Below are positions 14,148-21,264 of a DNA stretch of 22,182 bases, in pieces. Source of the stretch: an uncultured Christensenellaceae bacterium (lineage in GTDB: Bacteria > Bacillota > Clostridia > Christensenellales > Christensenellaceae); the NCBI GenBank assembly GCA_934373295.1, contig CAKROK010000035.1:1-22182 (forward strand), written 5' to 3'. The translations under genes and the position numbers were made by a program. Numbering within the stretch: position 1 is the first letter of the stretch; each line of letters starts with the position of its first letter. The notes below the pieces were generated by a model. It was not told the DNA's origin, made no database searches, and worked only from the letters and a program-made list of their open reading frames with translations.

Positions 14148-14456
14148 AGACGGAGCATTCATCATGATTTCCTGCACTACAATTCATCCCCGCCGCAGGC
14201 GGGGACTAAACTCAACTCTCTAATTTTACTTCTCTACGTCTATCTTGATATGAACGTCCCTCAGCTGCTTTTCCTCTACATAGGGCGGCGCGTTCATCAT
14301 GATTTCCCGCACTACAGTTTATCCCCGCCGCAGGCGGGGATAAAACTCAACTCTCTAATATTATTTTTCTACGTCTATTTTGATGTGAACATCCCTCAGC
14401 TGCTTATCCTCTACAAAAGAAGGAGCATTCATCATGATGTCCTGCGCATTCTTATT
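14148..14456 (-). repeat. 135-bp tandem repeat: two extra copies of the aspS 3' end
   Basis: The word TTCATCATGAT occurs at 14158, 14293 and 14428, an exact 135-base period. The third is inside aspS. The middle unit (minus strand, ending at TAA near 14229) encodes EIMMNAPPYVEEKQLRDVHI then KIDVEK and a stop, against the genuine EDK-type tail. The outermost unit is truncated after NAPS. Each extra unit is separated from the next by CCCCGCC-GCA-GGCGGGG (14188-14204, 14323-14339). Neither extra copy has a start codon or ribosome site, so they are gene-tail remnants, not genes. Confidence 0.85.
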
Positions 14457-16133
14457 CATCGGGAAGGGGATTATCTCGCGGATGCTCTCCTCACCGGCAA
14501 TGAGCATTACCATTCTGTCTACGCCGGGCGCGATACCCGCATGCGGCGGCGCACCGTAGCAGAATGCGTTGTACATCGCAGGGAACTTCGCCTTGACGTC
14601 CTCCTCGCCTAAGCCCACCAGCTCAAACGCCTTTACCATTATCTCGGGGTCGTGGTTTCTCACCGCGCCGGAGGACAGCTCCACGCCGTTTACGACGAGG
14701 TCATACTGATATGCGTTCAGGCTGAGCGCCTTTTCCATATCCTGCTCCGCCTCCTCGAGCGCCTTTAAGCCGCCCTGTGGCATTGAGAAGGGATTGTGGC
14801 AGAACTCCAGCTCGCCGGACTCCTCCCCTATCTCGTACATCGGGAAATCAACTATCCAGCAGAACTCGTAGCGCTCCTTGTCCATATGTCCGGGAACGCG
14901 CGCGCCTATCGTCTTTATGAGCACGCCCGCCGTCTTTTGCGCCGCGGTTTTTTTGCCTGCGGATAATGCCACAAACGTATTGGGCGTAAGGCCGAGCTTT
15001 TCTGTTAAGACGTCCGCCTTGTCCTTCACGAACTTGGCTATGCCGCCCGCGATCTGTCCGTCCTCGCCCGTCTTGAACCAATATGCCTTGTTGCCGCTTA
15101 TCACCTCGACGTCCGCGCACAGCTTGTCTATGAACTTTCTCGTCTCCTTGAAGTCATGCACTACGACCGCCTTTATGACGGCGTTTTTAAAGGGCGCAAA
15201 GCCGCAGTCGGCTAAAACGTCCGTCACGTCCGCCGCGGTCAGGTCAATTCTCAGATCGGGCTTGTCCGTGCCGTATTTCTCCATTGATTCCACATAGCCT
15301 ATGCGCTTAAAGGGCGGCTGGGATGCGATGTTATATGTGCCGTATTTCGCGAATACGGGGGGTAAAACGCGCTCTATTACAGCGAAAACGTCCTCCTGCG
15401 ACGCGAACGCCATCTCCATATCCAGCTGATAGAACTCGCCCGGGGAGCGATCCGCCCTCGCATCCTCATCTCTGAAGCAGGGCGCTATCTGGAAATATCT
15501 GTCAAAGCCGCTCGTCATGAGAAGCTGCTTAAACTGCTGGGGCGCCTGCGGGAGCGCATAGAACTTTCCGGGGTGATTCCTCGAAGGGACGAGGTAATCC
15601 CTCGCGCCCTCGGGGGACGAGCTCGTTAAAATGGGCGTGGTTATCTCCAAAAAGCCCTCGTCCGTCATCGCGTTTCTAAGCGCGCTCACCACCTTTGAGC
15701 GCAGCACGATCTTCTCCTTGACAGCGGGGTTTCTCAGATCGAGATAGCGGTATTTAAGGCGCGTATTCTCGTCCGCCTCCTTTGAGCGGTTTATCTCAAA
15801 GGGAAGCTCGTTATAGCGGCATCTGCCCAATATCTCTATTCTCTCGGGCACTATCTCTATATCGCCCGTCGCCTGCTTGGGGTTTTTTGAAGAGCGCTCG
15901 CGCACCGTCCCCGTGACGGATATAGTGGATTCACAGTTTACTCCCGAAATGCTCGCTAGCATCTCCTCCGTCTCCGCGACGACCTGCGTCGTGCCGTAAA
16001 AGTCCCTTAAAACTATGAAGGCGAGGTTCTTTGAAACGGAGCGGATGTTCTCCATCCAGCCCACGAGCGTGACCTTTTCGCCTACGTTTTCTATTCTCAG
16101 CTCATTGCAATTATGCGTTCTCGATTGAAACAT
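14361..16133 (-). CDS. aspS: Aspartyl-tRNA synthetase, bacterial type with GAD insertion
   Basis: 590 residues, the usual length of bacterial AspRS. It charges tRNA-Asp in the cytoplasm. Domain order: N-terminal OB anticodon-binding domain (about 1-110), class II catalytic core with LTSSSPEGARDYLVPSR and ALPQAPQQFKQLLM, motif 2 FRDEDARADRSPGEF followed by YQLDMEMAF, a GAD insertion (about 270-410), and motif 3 GIAPGVDRMVMLIAG (533-547). The OB strand region GWMENIRSVSKNLAFIVLRD (25-44) lacks the common RRRDxGG segment, so discriminating versus non-discriminating type cannot be read from the usual position. AGGTGA precedes the ATG at 16133. It is monocistronic. The 3' end borders diverged copies of itself. 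Confidence 0.95.
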   Translation of the reverse strand: MFQSRTHNCNELRIENVGEKVTLVGWMENIRSVSKNLAFIVLRDFYGTTQVVAETEEMLASISGVNCESTISVTGTVRERSSKNPKQATGDIEIVPERIEILGRCRYNELPFEINRSKEADENTRLKYRYLDLRNPAVKEKIVLRSKVVSALRNAMTDEGFLEITTPILTSSSPEGARDYLVPSRNHPGKFYALPQAPQQFKQLLMTSGFDRYFQIAPCFRDEDARADRSPGEFYQLDMEMAFASQEDVFAVIERVLPPVFAKYGTYNIASQPPFKRIGYVESMEKYGTDKPDLRIDLTAADVTDVLADCGFAPFKNAVIKAVVVHDFKETRKFIDKLCADVEVISGNKAYWFKTGEDGQIAGGIAKFVKDKADVLTEKLGLTPNTFVALSAGKKTAAQKTAGVLIKTIGARVPGHMDKERYEFCWIVDFPMYEIGEESGELEFCHNPFSMPQGGLKALEEAEQDMEKALSLNAYQYDLVVNGVELSSGAVRNHDPEIMVKAFELVGLGEEDVKAKFPAMYNAFCYGAPPHAGIAPGVDRMVMLIAGEESIREIIPFPMNKNAQDIMMNAPSFVEDKQLRDVHIKIDVEK

Positions 16134-16177
16134 TTTTATTCACCTTTTGACTGATTTGCTCGATAAAAGCAAGTATT

Positions 16178-16186
16178 ATTATACCA
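16178..16186 (-). promoter_or_regulatory. Extended -10 promoter of aspS
   Basis: On the minus strand TGGTATAAT: a perfect -10 with the TG extension, about 45 bases before the aspS ATG. The -35 region (TACCGT) is weak, as allowed with an extended -10. Confidence 0.6.
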
Positions 16187-16281
16187 GCTTTTTAGCCCGA
16201 ACGGTAGCTTTTATTTAAAATTCCCTAAAAAAGCCGCGGGCATTATTTTATAGCCCTATTTGCAGTTTTGATTTTATTCGA

Positions 16282-16329
16282 CTTGCAAAATGTCGCTTTA
16301 TTTCATGAAAATCCGAACCATTTTGCAAG
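16282..16329. promoter_or_regulatory. 11-bp perfect inverted repeat upstream of the ABC operon promoter
   Basis: CTTGCAAAATG (16282-16292) and CATTTTGCAAG (16319-16329), centre to centre 37 bases, ending 28 bases before the -35 box. It could be a paired regulator site or an upstream hairpin; no regulator gene is in the window. Confidence 0.4.
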
Positions 16330-16357
16330 ATTTATATAAAATAATTGCAGATAAGGG

Positions 16358-16386
16358 TTGACAATTCTTCCTGACGGGTGTAAAGT
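16358..16386 (+). promoter_or_regulatory. Promoter of the ABC-nitrilase-DUF1989 operon
   Basis: A perfect TTGACA (16358-16363), a 17-base spacer and TAAAGT (16381-16386). It is the only good promoter upstream of the seven-gene operon. Confidence 0.75.
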
Positions 16387-16395
16387 AAGTCCTGT

Positions 16396-16447
16396 AAAGA
16401 GGCAAAGGCGTCTTAGATGATGATTCATCTGCGCCCTGCCTCTTTTT
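16396..16447 (+). terminator. Leader terminator/attenuator between promoter and first gene
   Basis: AAAGAGGC (16396-16403) pairs with GCCTCTTT (16438-16445), GGCG with CGCC, and AGATGA with TCATCT inside, with the T tract TTTTT at 16443-16447. It begins within a few bases of the predicted transcript start and would stop transcription about 50 bases before the binding-protein gene unless read through. No T-box, lysine or guanidine riboswitch consensus is seen. Confidence 0.65.
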
Positions 16448-16503
16448 CGTTTATTCGATAAAAAGCCATCGGCTTATAATAAATTTTTAAGGAGAAAAGA
16501 AAG

Positions 16504-17391
16504 ATGATAAGAAACTTCAGACGATTTACATGTATCGCATTGGCACTGCTCTTAACGGCGTTCGCATTCGCGGGATGCTCCGCAGGCGGCAATGATGCCG
16601 TAGCGACGGATTCACCCTCGAGCGGCGATCAAGTCACCATAGAGGGTATAAAGCAAAAAGGCGAGCTTCACGTCGTAACCGAGGTCGCGTTCGAGCCCTT
16701 TGAATACTACGACACGGACGGCACGACGGTCATCGGCTACGGCAAGGACATACTCGACTACATCTGTGAGGATCTGGGCGTAAAGCTCGTTCAGGACGAC
16801 CTGCCCTGGCAGGGCTGCTTACCCGCATTAGAGGCTAAGAAGTGCGATTTCCTCGCCACAAGCGTGGGCTACACCAAGGAGAGAGCGGAGAAGTATAACC
16901 TGACCATCCCCATCGCGGAAAGCACGGTCGTGCTCATTAAGAGAGCGGACGACGATTCCATAAAGGACGTAAACGACATGCAGGGCAAGATCGTCGGCTC
17001 ACAGAACGGTTGCAGCCAGTGGGAGGCGCTCGAGGCGTTTAACGACAAGCTGAAGGCCGAGGGCGGCACGGGCTATGCTGAGGAAAAGCTGTATACCGCG
17101 TTCTCCGAGGCGTATCTCGAGCTTAAAAACGGCGTGATAGACTGCGTCGCACAGTCCGTCACAAACGCAAACGTACTCATAAAGAACAACCCCGGCGTAT
17201 ATGAGATAGTGGGCGAGATAGGCGCAAAGAACTATTTCAGCTGGGCTTGCAGAAAAGAGGATAAGGAGCTCGTGGAATACTTAAACTCCATCATCAAGGA
17301 GATGAAGGAGAACGGCAAGTTAGACGAGCTTCAGGAAAAGTGGCTGGGCGCAGCTTCCGAGCTTCCCGATGAGTTCGTTCCGGAATCCTGA
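16504..17391 (+). CDS. Amino-acid ABC transporter substrate-binding lipoprotein (family 3)
   Basis: 295 residues. The N-terminus is a lipoprotein signal: positively charged MIRNFRR, a hydrophobic core, then the lipobox AFAGC with C25 as the lipidated cysteine. The mature part begins with a Ser/Asp-rich linker and follows the SBP_bac_3 pattern: GELHVVTEVAFEPFEYYD, IGYGKDILDYICEDLGVKL, and CDFLATSVGYTKERAEKYN, closely parallel to glutamine/arginine/cystine binding proteins. It sits outside the membrane and delivers ligand to the two permeases downstream. GGAG is nine bases before the ATG. A leader attenuator lies upstream and strong hairpins follow the gene, a usual arrangement for making more binding protein than permease. 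The ligand is unknown. Confidence 0.92.
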   Translation: MIRNFRRFTCIALALLLTAFAFAGCSAGGNDAVATDSPSSGDQVTIEGIKQKGELHVVTEVAFEPFEYYDTDGTTVIGYGKDILDYICEDLGVKLVQDDLPWQGCLPALEAKKCDFLATSVGYTKERAEKYNLTIPIAESTVVLIKRADDDSIKDVNDMQGKIVGSQNGCSQWEALEAFNDKLKAEGGTGYAEEKLYTAFSEAYLELKNGVIDCVAQSVTNANVLIKNNPGVYEIVGEIGAKNYFSWACRKEDKELVEYLNSIIKEMKENGKLDELQEKWLGAASELPDEFVPES

Positions 17392-17411
17392 CAGACCTTT
17401 TGAAGTAAACC

Positions 17412-17489
17412 TCCGCCGTCACGGCGGAAACCGATAGAATCATTTCTTAAACCCTCCGGTCTTTCGAAAATTATTTGAAAGGCCGGAGG
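17412..17489 (+). promoter_or_regulatory. Two intra-operon mRNA hairpins after the binding-protein gene
   Basis: TCCGCCG-TCA-CGGCGGA (17412-17428), and CCTCCGGTCTTTC (17453-17465) with GAAAGGCCGGAGG (17477-17489), one wobble. Neither has a good T tract. They probably stabilise the 5' message segment or cause partial termination. Confidence 0.55.
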
Positions 17490-17557
17490 ACAGAAAATAG
17501 TTTTTCAAAACTGTTCGATTTTTTGTCTTTTTCAAGCAGCCCGCGGCAGGCTCATAC

Positions 17558-17579
17558 ATATTAGTACAATATTAGTACA
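17558..17579 (+). repeat. Perfect tandem direct repeat ATATTAGTACA x2
   Basis: Two adjacent 11-base copies (17558-17568, 17569-17579) located 51 bases before the first permease gene. One-helical-turn spacing would suit a DNA-binding protein; function unknown. Confidence 0.5.
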
Positions 17580-17630
17580 CCGACAGGGGAGCGAGTAATT
17601 TTGAAAAACCGACAAGGCAGGTGAGACCCT

Positions 17631-18299
17631 ATGCAACAAGACACATTCTCATTGGTAATGAGCTACATGCCCCTGATGCTTCAGGGACTTTTAACCACAA
17701 TACAGGTCTCCCTCGAGGCGGCGGTGATAGGCGAGCTTTTCGGCCTGCTCTTAGCGCTGTTAAGACGGGGAAAGAGCAAGGTCATAAACGGCATTATAGG
17801 CGTGTATATCAGCTTTGTGCGCGGGACTCCCCTGCTCGTACAGATCTTCGTCATATACTATGCTGTATCCATGCTGGGGCTTAACCTCCCCGCAGCGGTG
17901 ACGGGCGTGATAGCGCTGAGCTTAAACAGCGGCGGCTTCGTCGCGGAGATACTGCGCGGCGGCTTTTCCGCAATACCGCGCGGTCAATATGAATCGGGCT
18001 ATGCGCTGGGGATGTCTAAAGCCATGGTCACGAGGAGGATAGTCCTCCCCCAGGTCATAAAGATAGTGCTCCCGCAGTTTATAACCGAGGTCATAAACGT
18101 CATCAAGGTTTCGCCGCTGCTGTCCGTCATAACCGTCGTGGATTTGACGAGGGTCGCGCAGAGGCTGGTTCAGCAGACTAACGTGTGCATACCGTTCTAT
18201 GCGACTATCGCGGTATTCTACTTTATTTTATGCGCAGCGCTTGAAGGCGTGGTGAACGCCGTATCGAAGAAGCTAAACAAGTCGCTGTCAGTCGGATAA
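17631..18299 (+). CDS. Polar amino-acid ABC transporter permease, first subunit
   Basis: 222 residues with four to five hydrophobic segments. The start MQQDTFSLVMSYMPLMLQGL leads into the HisMQ-type TTIQVSLEAAVIGELFG. The conserved FVRGTPLLVQIF is present, and the EAA loop that docks on the ATPase reads EILRGGFSAIPRGQYESG followed by YALGMSKAM and VLPQ. AGGTGA lies upstream. It is an integral membrane protein. It pairs with the next gene as a heterodimer. The N-terminus agrees with family length, so the ATG at 17631 is preferred. Confidence 0.92.
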   Translation: MQQDTFSLVMSYMPLMLQGLLTTIQVSLEAAVIGELFGLLLALLRRGKSKVINGIIGVYISFVRGTPLLVQIFVIYYAVSMLGLNLPAAVTGVIALSLNSGGFVAEILRGGFSAIPRGQYESGYALGMSKAMVTRRIVLPQVIKIVLPQFITEVINVIKVSPLLSVITVVDLTRVAQRLVQQTNVCIPFYATIAVFYFILCAALEGVVNAVSKKLNKSLSVG

Positions 18300-18311
18300 G
18301 GAGGTGTGTTT

Positions 18312-18980
18312 ATGGACTTTAACGCTGTTTTAGTAACGCTTGAGGCGATCGGCGAGGGCATAAAATACACCCTGCTCACATCCGTCTGCGCGATAATAAT
18401 AGCCATGCTCTTGGGCATTATCCTCTGGCAGATGCTCACCGCAAAGAGCAAGTTTATCCGCGCCGTCGCGATATGCTATTCAAAGCTGTTCCGCTGTATC
18501 CCCTTTATGATACAGGCTTATATATTCTACTACAGCCTGCCCTCTATGGGGATAAAGCTCCCCGCGGCGCTCGTGGGCATAATATGCCTTTCGCTCTATA
18601 ACTCCGCATATATCGGCATGATTTTGGAAAGCGGTATGCGCTCCATACCCAAGGGGCAGTTTGAATCCTGCGCGGCGTTGGGCATAAAGCGCACGGGCAT
18701 GATAACGCGCATAATCATCCCCCAGATGATACCCGTGGTGATGCCCCCGCTCACCGGTCAGTTCATAATGGCGGTCAAGGATTCCTCCATACTCTCCGTA
18801 ATAACGGTCACGGAGATGACCATGATGGCGGGTCAGGCGGTCAACAAGACCTTCAGTCCGTTCGAGGTTTACCTCGTGCTCGCGCTGGCATATTGGCTGT
18901 TAAACATCCTGATCGAGCGCATAACGGGCAGGATAGAGAAAAAAGCGATCAAAAAGACCGTAGTTTCCGCGGCAAAGTAA
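18312..18980 (+). CDS. Polar amino-acid ABC transporter permease, second subunit
   Basis: 222 residues. The ATG at 18312 has AGGAGGT at ideal distance; a GTG at 18306 lies against the ribosome binding site and is rejected. Conserved features: TLLTSVCAIIIAMLLG, FRCIPFMIQAYIFYY (matching the RGTPLLVQ box with substitutions, C and F for G and L), and the EAA loop ILESGMRSIPKGQFESC with AALGIKRTG and IIPQ. It has about five membrane spans. The basic C-terminus (RIEKKAIKKT) faces the cytoplasm. It starts 12 bases after the first permease. It is a distinct paralogue rather than a duplicate, as is usual for heterodimeric importers. Confidence 0.92.
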   Translation: MDFNAVLVTLEAIGEGIKYTLLTSVCAIIIAMLLGIILWQMLTAKSKFIRAVAICYSKLFRCIPFMIQAYIFYYSLPSMGIKLPAALVGIICLSLYNSAYIGMILESGMRSIPKGQFESCAALGIKRTGMITRIIIPQMIPVVMPPLTGQFIMAVKDSSILSVITVTEMTMMAGQAVNKTFSPFEVYLVLALAYWLLNILIERITGRIEKKAIKKTVVSAAK

Positions 18981-18995
18981 AGGTGGTGCAAGTTT

Positions 18996-19772
18996 ATGAA
19001 ATCCGACGATGTAGTCATCATTGTAGACAGATTAAAAAAGAGCTTCGGCAAAAACGAGGTCTTAAAGGATATAAATATGGAGATAACCGCGGGCGAGGTC
19101 GTTTGCATTTTAGGCCCCTCCGGCTCGGGAAAGAGCACTTTTCTTCGCTGCTTAAACTATCTTGAGACGCCCACGGACGGACAGATAACGATTGACGGAC
19201 ACACCATATTCGGCGTAAAGCCGGGTATGCGCGACCCGAAATATAACATCACTGCGGCAAACGAGATACGGCGCAGCGTGGGTATGGTCTTTCAGCACTT
19301 CAACCTCTGGCCGCACAAAACGGTTTTGGAAAACGTCATAGAGGCGCCCGTCCATGTAAAGAAGATGGGCAAGGAGGAAAGCATCAAAATTGCCGAGGAG
19401 CTTTTAAAAAAGGTCGGTATGCTATCGAAAAAGGACGCATACCCCGCGTCGCTCTCCGGCGGACAGCAGCAGAGGGTCGCCATAGCGCGCGCACTCGCGA
19501 TGCAGCCGGACATAATGCTGTTTGACGAACCGACGAGCGCGCTCGACCCCGAACTGGTGGACGAGGTTTTGACGGTCATGAAATCCCTTGCAAAGGAGGG
19601 CATGACGATGGTAATAGTTACGCATGAGATGGGCTTTGCGGCGGAGGTCGCAGACCGCGTCATATTCATGGACGGCGGGTATATCGTCGAGGAGGGGCCT
19701 GCAAAGCAGGTCATCGGCGACCCGCAGACACAGCGGGCGAAGGACTTCTTCTCCGCAATACTACAGGTTTAA
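18996..19772 (+). CDS. Polar amino-acid ABC transporter ATP-binding protein
   Basis: 258 residues, GlnQ/HisP-type ATPase on the cytoplasmic face. Walker A GPSGSGKST (about 40-48), Q-loop MVFQHFNLWPHKTVLENV, signature LSGGQQQRVAIARALA, Walker B IMLFDEPTSALDPELV, and H-loop VTHEMGFA are all intact. An insert of about 20 residues (GVKPGMRDPKYNITAANEIR) between the Walker A half and the Q-loop matches the subset of these ATPases with a longer RecA lobe. AGGTGG lies upstream of the ATG, 15 bases after the permease stop. It completes a full binding-protein/permease/permease/ATPase importer. Confidence 0.95.
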   Translation: MKSDDVVIIVDRLKKSFGKNEVLKDINMEITAGEVVCILGPSGSGKSTFLRCLNYLETPTDGQITIDGHTIFGVKPGMRDPKYNITAANEIRRSVGMVFQHFNLWPHKTVLENVIEAPVHVKKMGKEESIKIAEELLKKVGMLSKKDAYPASLSGGQQQRVAIARALAMQPDIMLFDEPTSALDPELVDEVLTVMKSLAKEGMTMVIVTHEMGFAAEVADRVIFMDGGYIVEEGPAKQVIGDPQTQRAKDFFSAILQV

Positions 19773-19788
19773 AAGGGGGCGACGGGTT

Positions 19789-20598
19789 ATGAAGGCTGCC
19801 GCGATACAAATGAACTGTATACCCTATGATAAAAAGGCCAATTTCAGCATAGCCGCCGGCTTGATAGAGCGGGCATGCAAGGAGGGCGCTAAGCTTATCG
19901 CCCTGCCCGAGCTTTTCAACACCGGCTACTGCTGCTATGAAAGGGAATGGGAGTACGCTGAGGATCTCTACGGCGAAACGGCGGAGTTCCTTTGGAGCTT
20001 CGCGCACAGATACGGCTGTACTCTCATAGGCGGATTTTCCAAGAAGGCGGGAACAGCGGGATTGTGCTACAATTCGTTAATGCTGATATCCCCGCACGCA
20101 AATAGGGATTCATACAGCAAGATGTATCTTTGGGGAGATGAAAAGAACCGCTTCATAAAGGGAAGAGACATAACGCTATGGAGCTTTGACGGGATCACCG
20201 TCGCCCCGCAAATTTGCTATGAGATAGGTTTTCCCGAAAATGCAAAGATAGCCGCGTTAAAGGGCGCGCAGGTCATTGTCAACTGCGCCGCATTCAACGC
20301 GCTGCGTCTTAATGTTTGGGATATCGCCACGCGCTCACGCGCGATAGAGACGGGCTGTTACGTCATAGCGGCGAACCACTCGTCGACCGAGCATGACCCC
20401 AAGGACATACATTACTGCGCACACTCGCGCATAGTCGACCCTAAGGGGCATATCCTCGCGGAGGCGACTGAGGATAACGACGTGATAACCGCGGACATAG
20501 ATTTAAGCAAAATTTACGAGCAGAGGGACTTCCTCCCCTATCTTCGCGATATAGACACATCCTTTACCGCTGCGGGATACGGCGAAATAGTTAAGTGA
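19789..20598 (+). CDS. Carbon-nitrogen hydrolase (nitrilase superfamily amidohydrolase)
   Basis: 269 residues from the ATG at 19789, 16 bases after the ATPase stop; upstream in-frame codons overlap the ATPase gene and encode an Arg-rich nonsense stretch, so they are excluded. The catalytic triad is in place: E41 in LPELFNTGY, K111 in YSKMYLWGDEK and C143 in QICYEIGFPE. The structural AANHSS segment and SRIVDPKGHILAEA near the C-terminus fit amidases of the aliphatic amidase / N-carbamoyl / omega-amidase branches. It hydrolyses a non-peptide C-N bond releasing ammonia (and CO2 if the substrate is a carbamoyl compound). The position directly behind an importer and before two DUF1989 genes suggests that it acts on the imported compound or on its deimination product (inference). 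Confidence 0.88.
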   Translation: MKAAAIQMNCIPYDKKANFSIAAGLIERACKEGAKLIALPELFNTGYCCYEREWEYAEDLYGETAEFLWSFAHRYGCTLIGGFSKKAGTAGLCYNSLMLISPHANRDSYSKMYLWGDEKNRFIKGRDITLWSFDGITVAPQICYEIGFPENAKIAALKGAQVIVNCAAFNALRLNVWDIATRSRAIETGCYVIAANHSSTEHDPKDIHYCAHSRIVDPKGHILAEATEDNDVITADIDLSKIYEQRDFLPYLRDIDTSFTAAGYGEIVK

Positions 20599-20608
20599 GG
20601 TGACGCAT

Positions 20609-21235
20609 ATGCAGCCTATAAAAAGAGAGATCATCCCCGCGGGACACGCGCGCGCGTTCTTCTTAAAGGCGGGGCAGCTGATAAAGATAAGCGAGACGGA
20701 TAAATGCCAGGTGGGCGACCTGATAGCATATCTTTCGGACGATTTTTCCGAGCATGTCTCCCCCGCACATACGCGTTGTGCGCTGAAAAGCATTTATTTA
20801 AAAAAGGGAGACTGCCTCTATTCAAACAGACGGCGCAAAATATTGAAGATTATCGAGATGACCTCCCCCGTGAACGACATGCTTTATCCCTCCTGCGACG
20901 TATACCGCTATCGCGATTTCGGCATTACGGGATATCACCGAAATTGTGTGGATAATTTTAGAGACGTTCTATCCGATTTCGGCATTGATCCCGAGGAGGT
21001 ATGCGACCCCGTGAATCTGTTTGAAAACGTCCCTGTGAAAGCGGACGGAACTATGAACATAAAGCCGCCCGTCGCGGACGCGGGAGACTTTATAACGTTT
21101 AAGGCGTTATGCGACGTGATCATAGCCGTGTCGGCATGTCCCATGGACGCGGGGACGAACGACACAAACGGCGGCTCGACCGCGGACATGCTCGCGGAGA
21201 TATTTGACCCGCCCGAATTTTCAGGACTAATATAA
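20609..21235 (+). CDS. DUF1989 / urea carboxylase-associated family protein, first copy
   Basis: 208 residues. The ATG at 20609 follows GAGGTGA at seven bases; an in-frame GTG at 20600 is inside that site. DUF1989 (PF09347) hallmarks: CQVGDLIAYLSDD (33-45), SPAHTRCALKSIYL (51-64), LYSNRRR, YPSCDVYRY (93-101), GYHRNCVDN (108-116) and VSACPMD (174-180). C96, H110, C113 and C177 are candidates for the metal/catalytic site. Characterised relatives CgdA/CgdB form a two-subunit carboxyguanidine deiminase in guanidine-degrading bacteria. Here the two copies are tandem, as in that system, but no guanidine/urea carboxylase or allophanate hydrolase accompanies them. The C-terminal tail (FDPPEFSGLI) is unlike copy two. 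Confidence 0.85.
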   Translation: MQPIKREIIPAGHARAFFLKAGQLIKISETDKCQVGDLIAYLSDDFSEHVSPAHTRCALKSIYLKKGDCLYSNRRRKILKIIEMTSPVNDMLYPSCDVYRYRDFGITGYHRNCVDNFRDVLSDFGIDPEEVCDPVNLFENVPVKADGTMNIKPPVADAGDFITFKALCDVIIAVSACPMDAGTNDTNGGSTADMLAEIFDPPEFSGLI

Positions 21236-21264
21236 TTTTAACTGTTTAAAGGAGATGTTTTAAT

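Noticed and set aside
14188..14339. CRISPR-like array because of repeated CCCCGCC-GCA-GGCGGGG palindromes
   Set aside because: Only two copies, and the material between them is homologous coding sequence of aspS, not unique spacers.
14250..14612. Plus-strand open frame over the aspS tail copies
   Set aside because: It is antisense to aspS and its tandem tails; its internal similarity comes from the 135-bp repeat.
16390..16447. T-box, lysine or guanidine riboswitch in the importer leader
   Set aside because: The leader is only about 55 bases to the T tract and none of the conserved aptamer words is present.
19624..19788. N-terminal extension of the C-N hydrolase
   Set aside because: It overlaps the ATPase gene in another frame and encodes Arg/Ser-rich nonsense; nitrilase homology starts at MKAAAIQMN.
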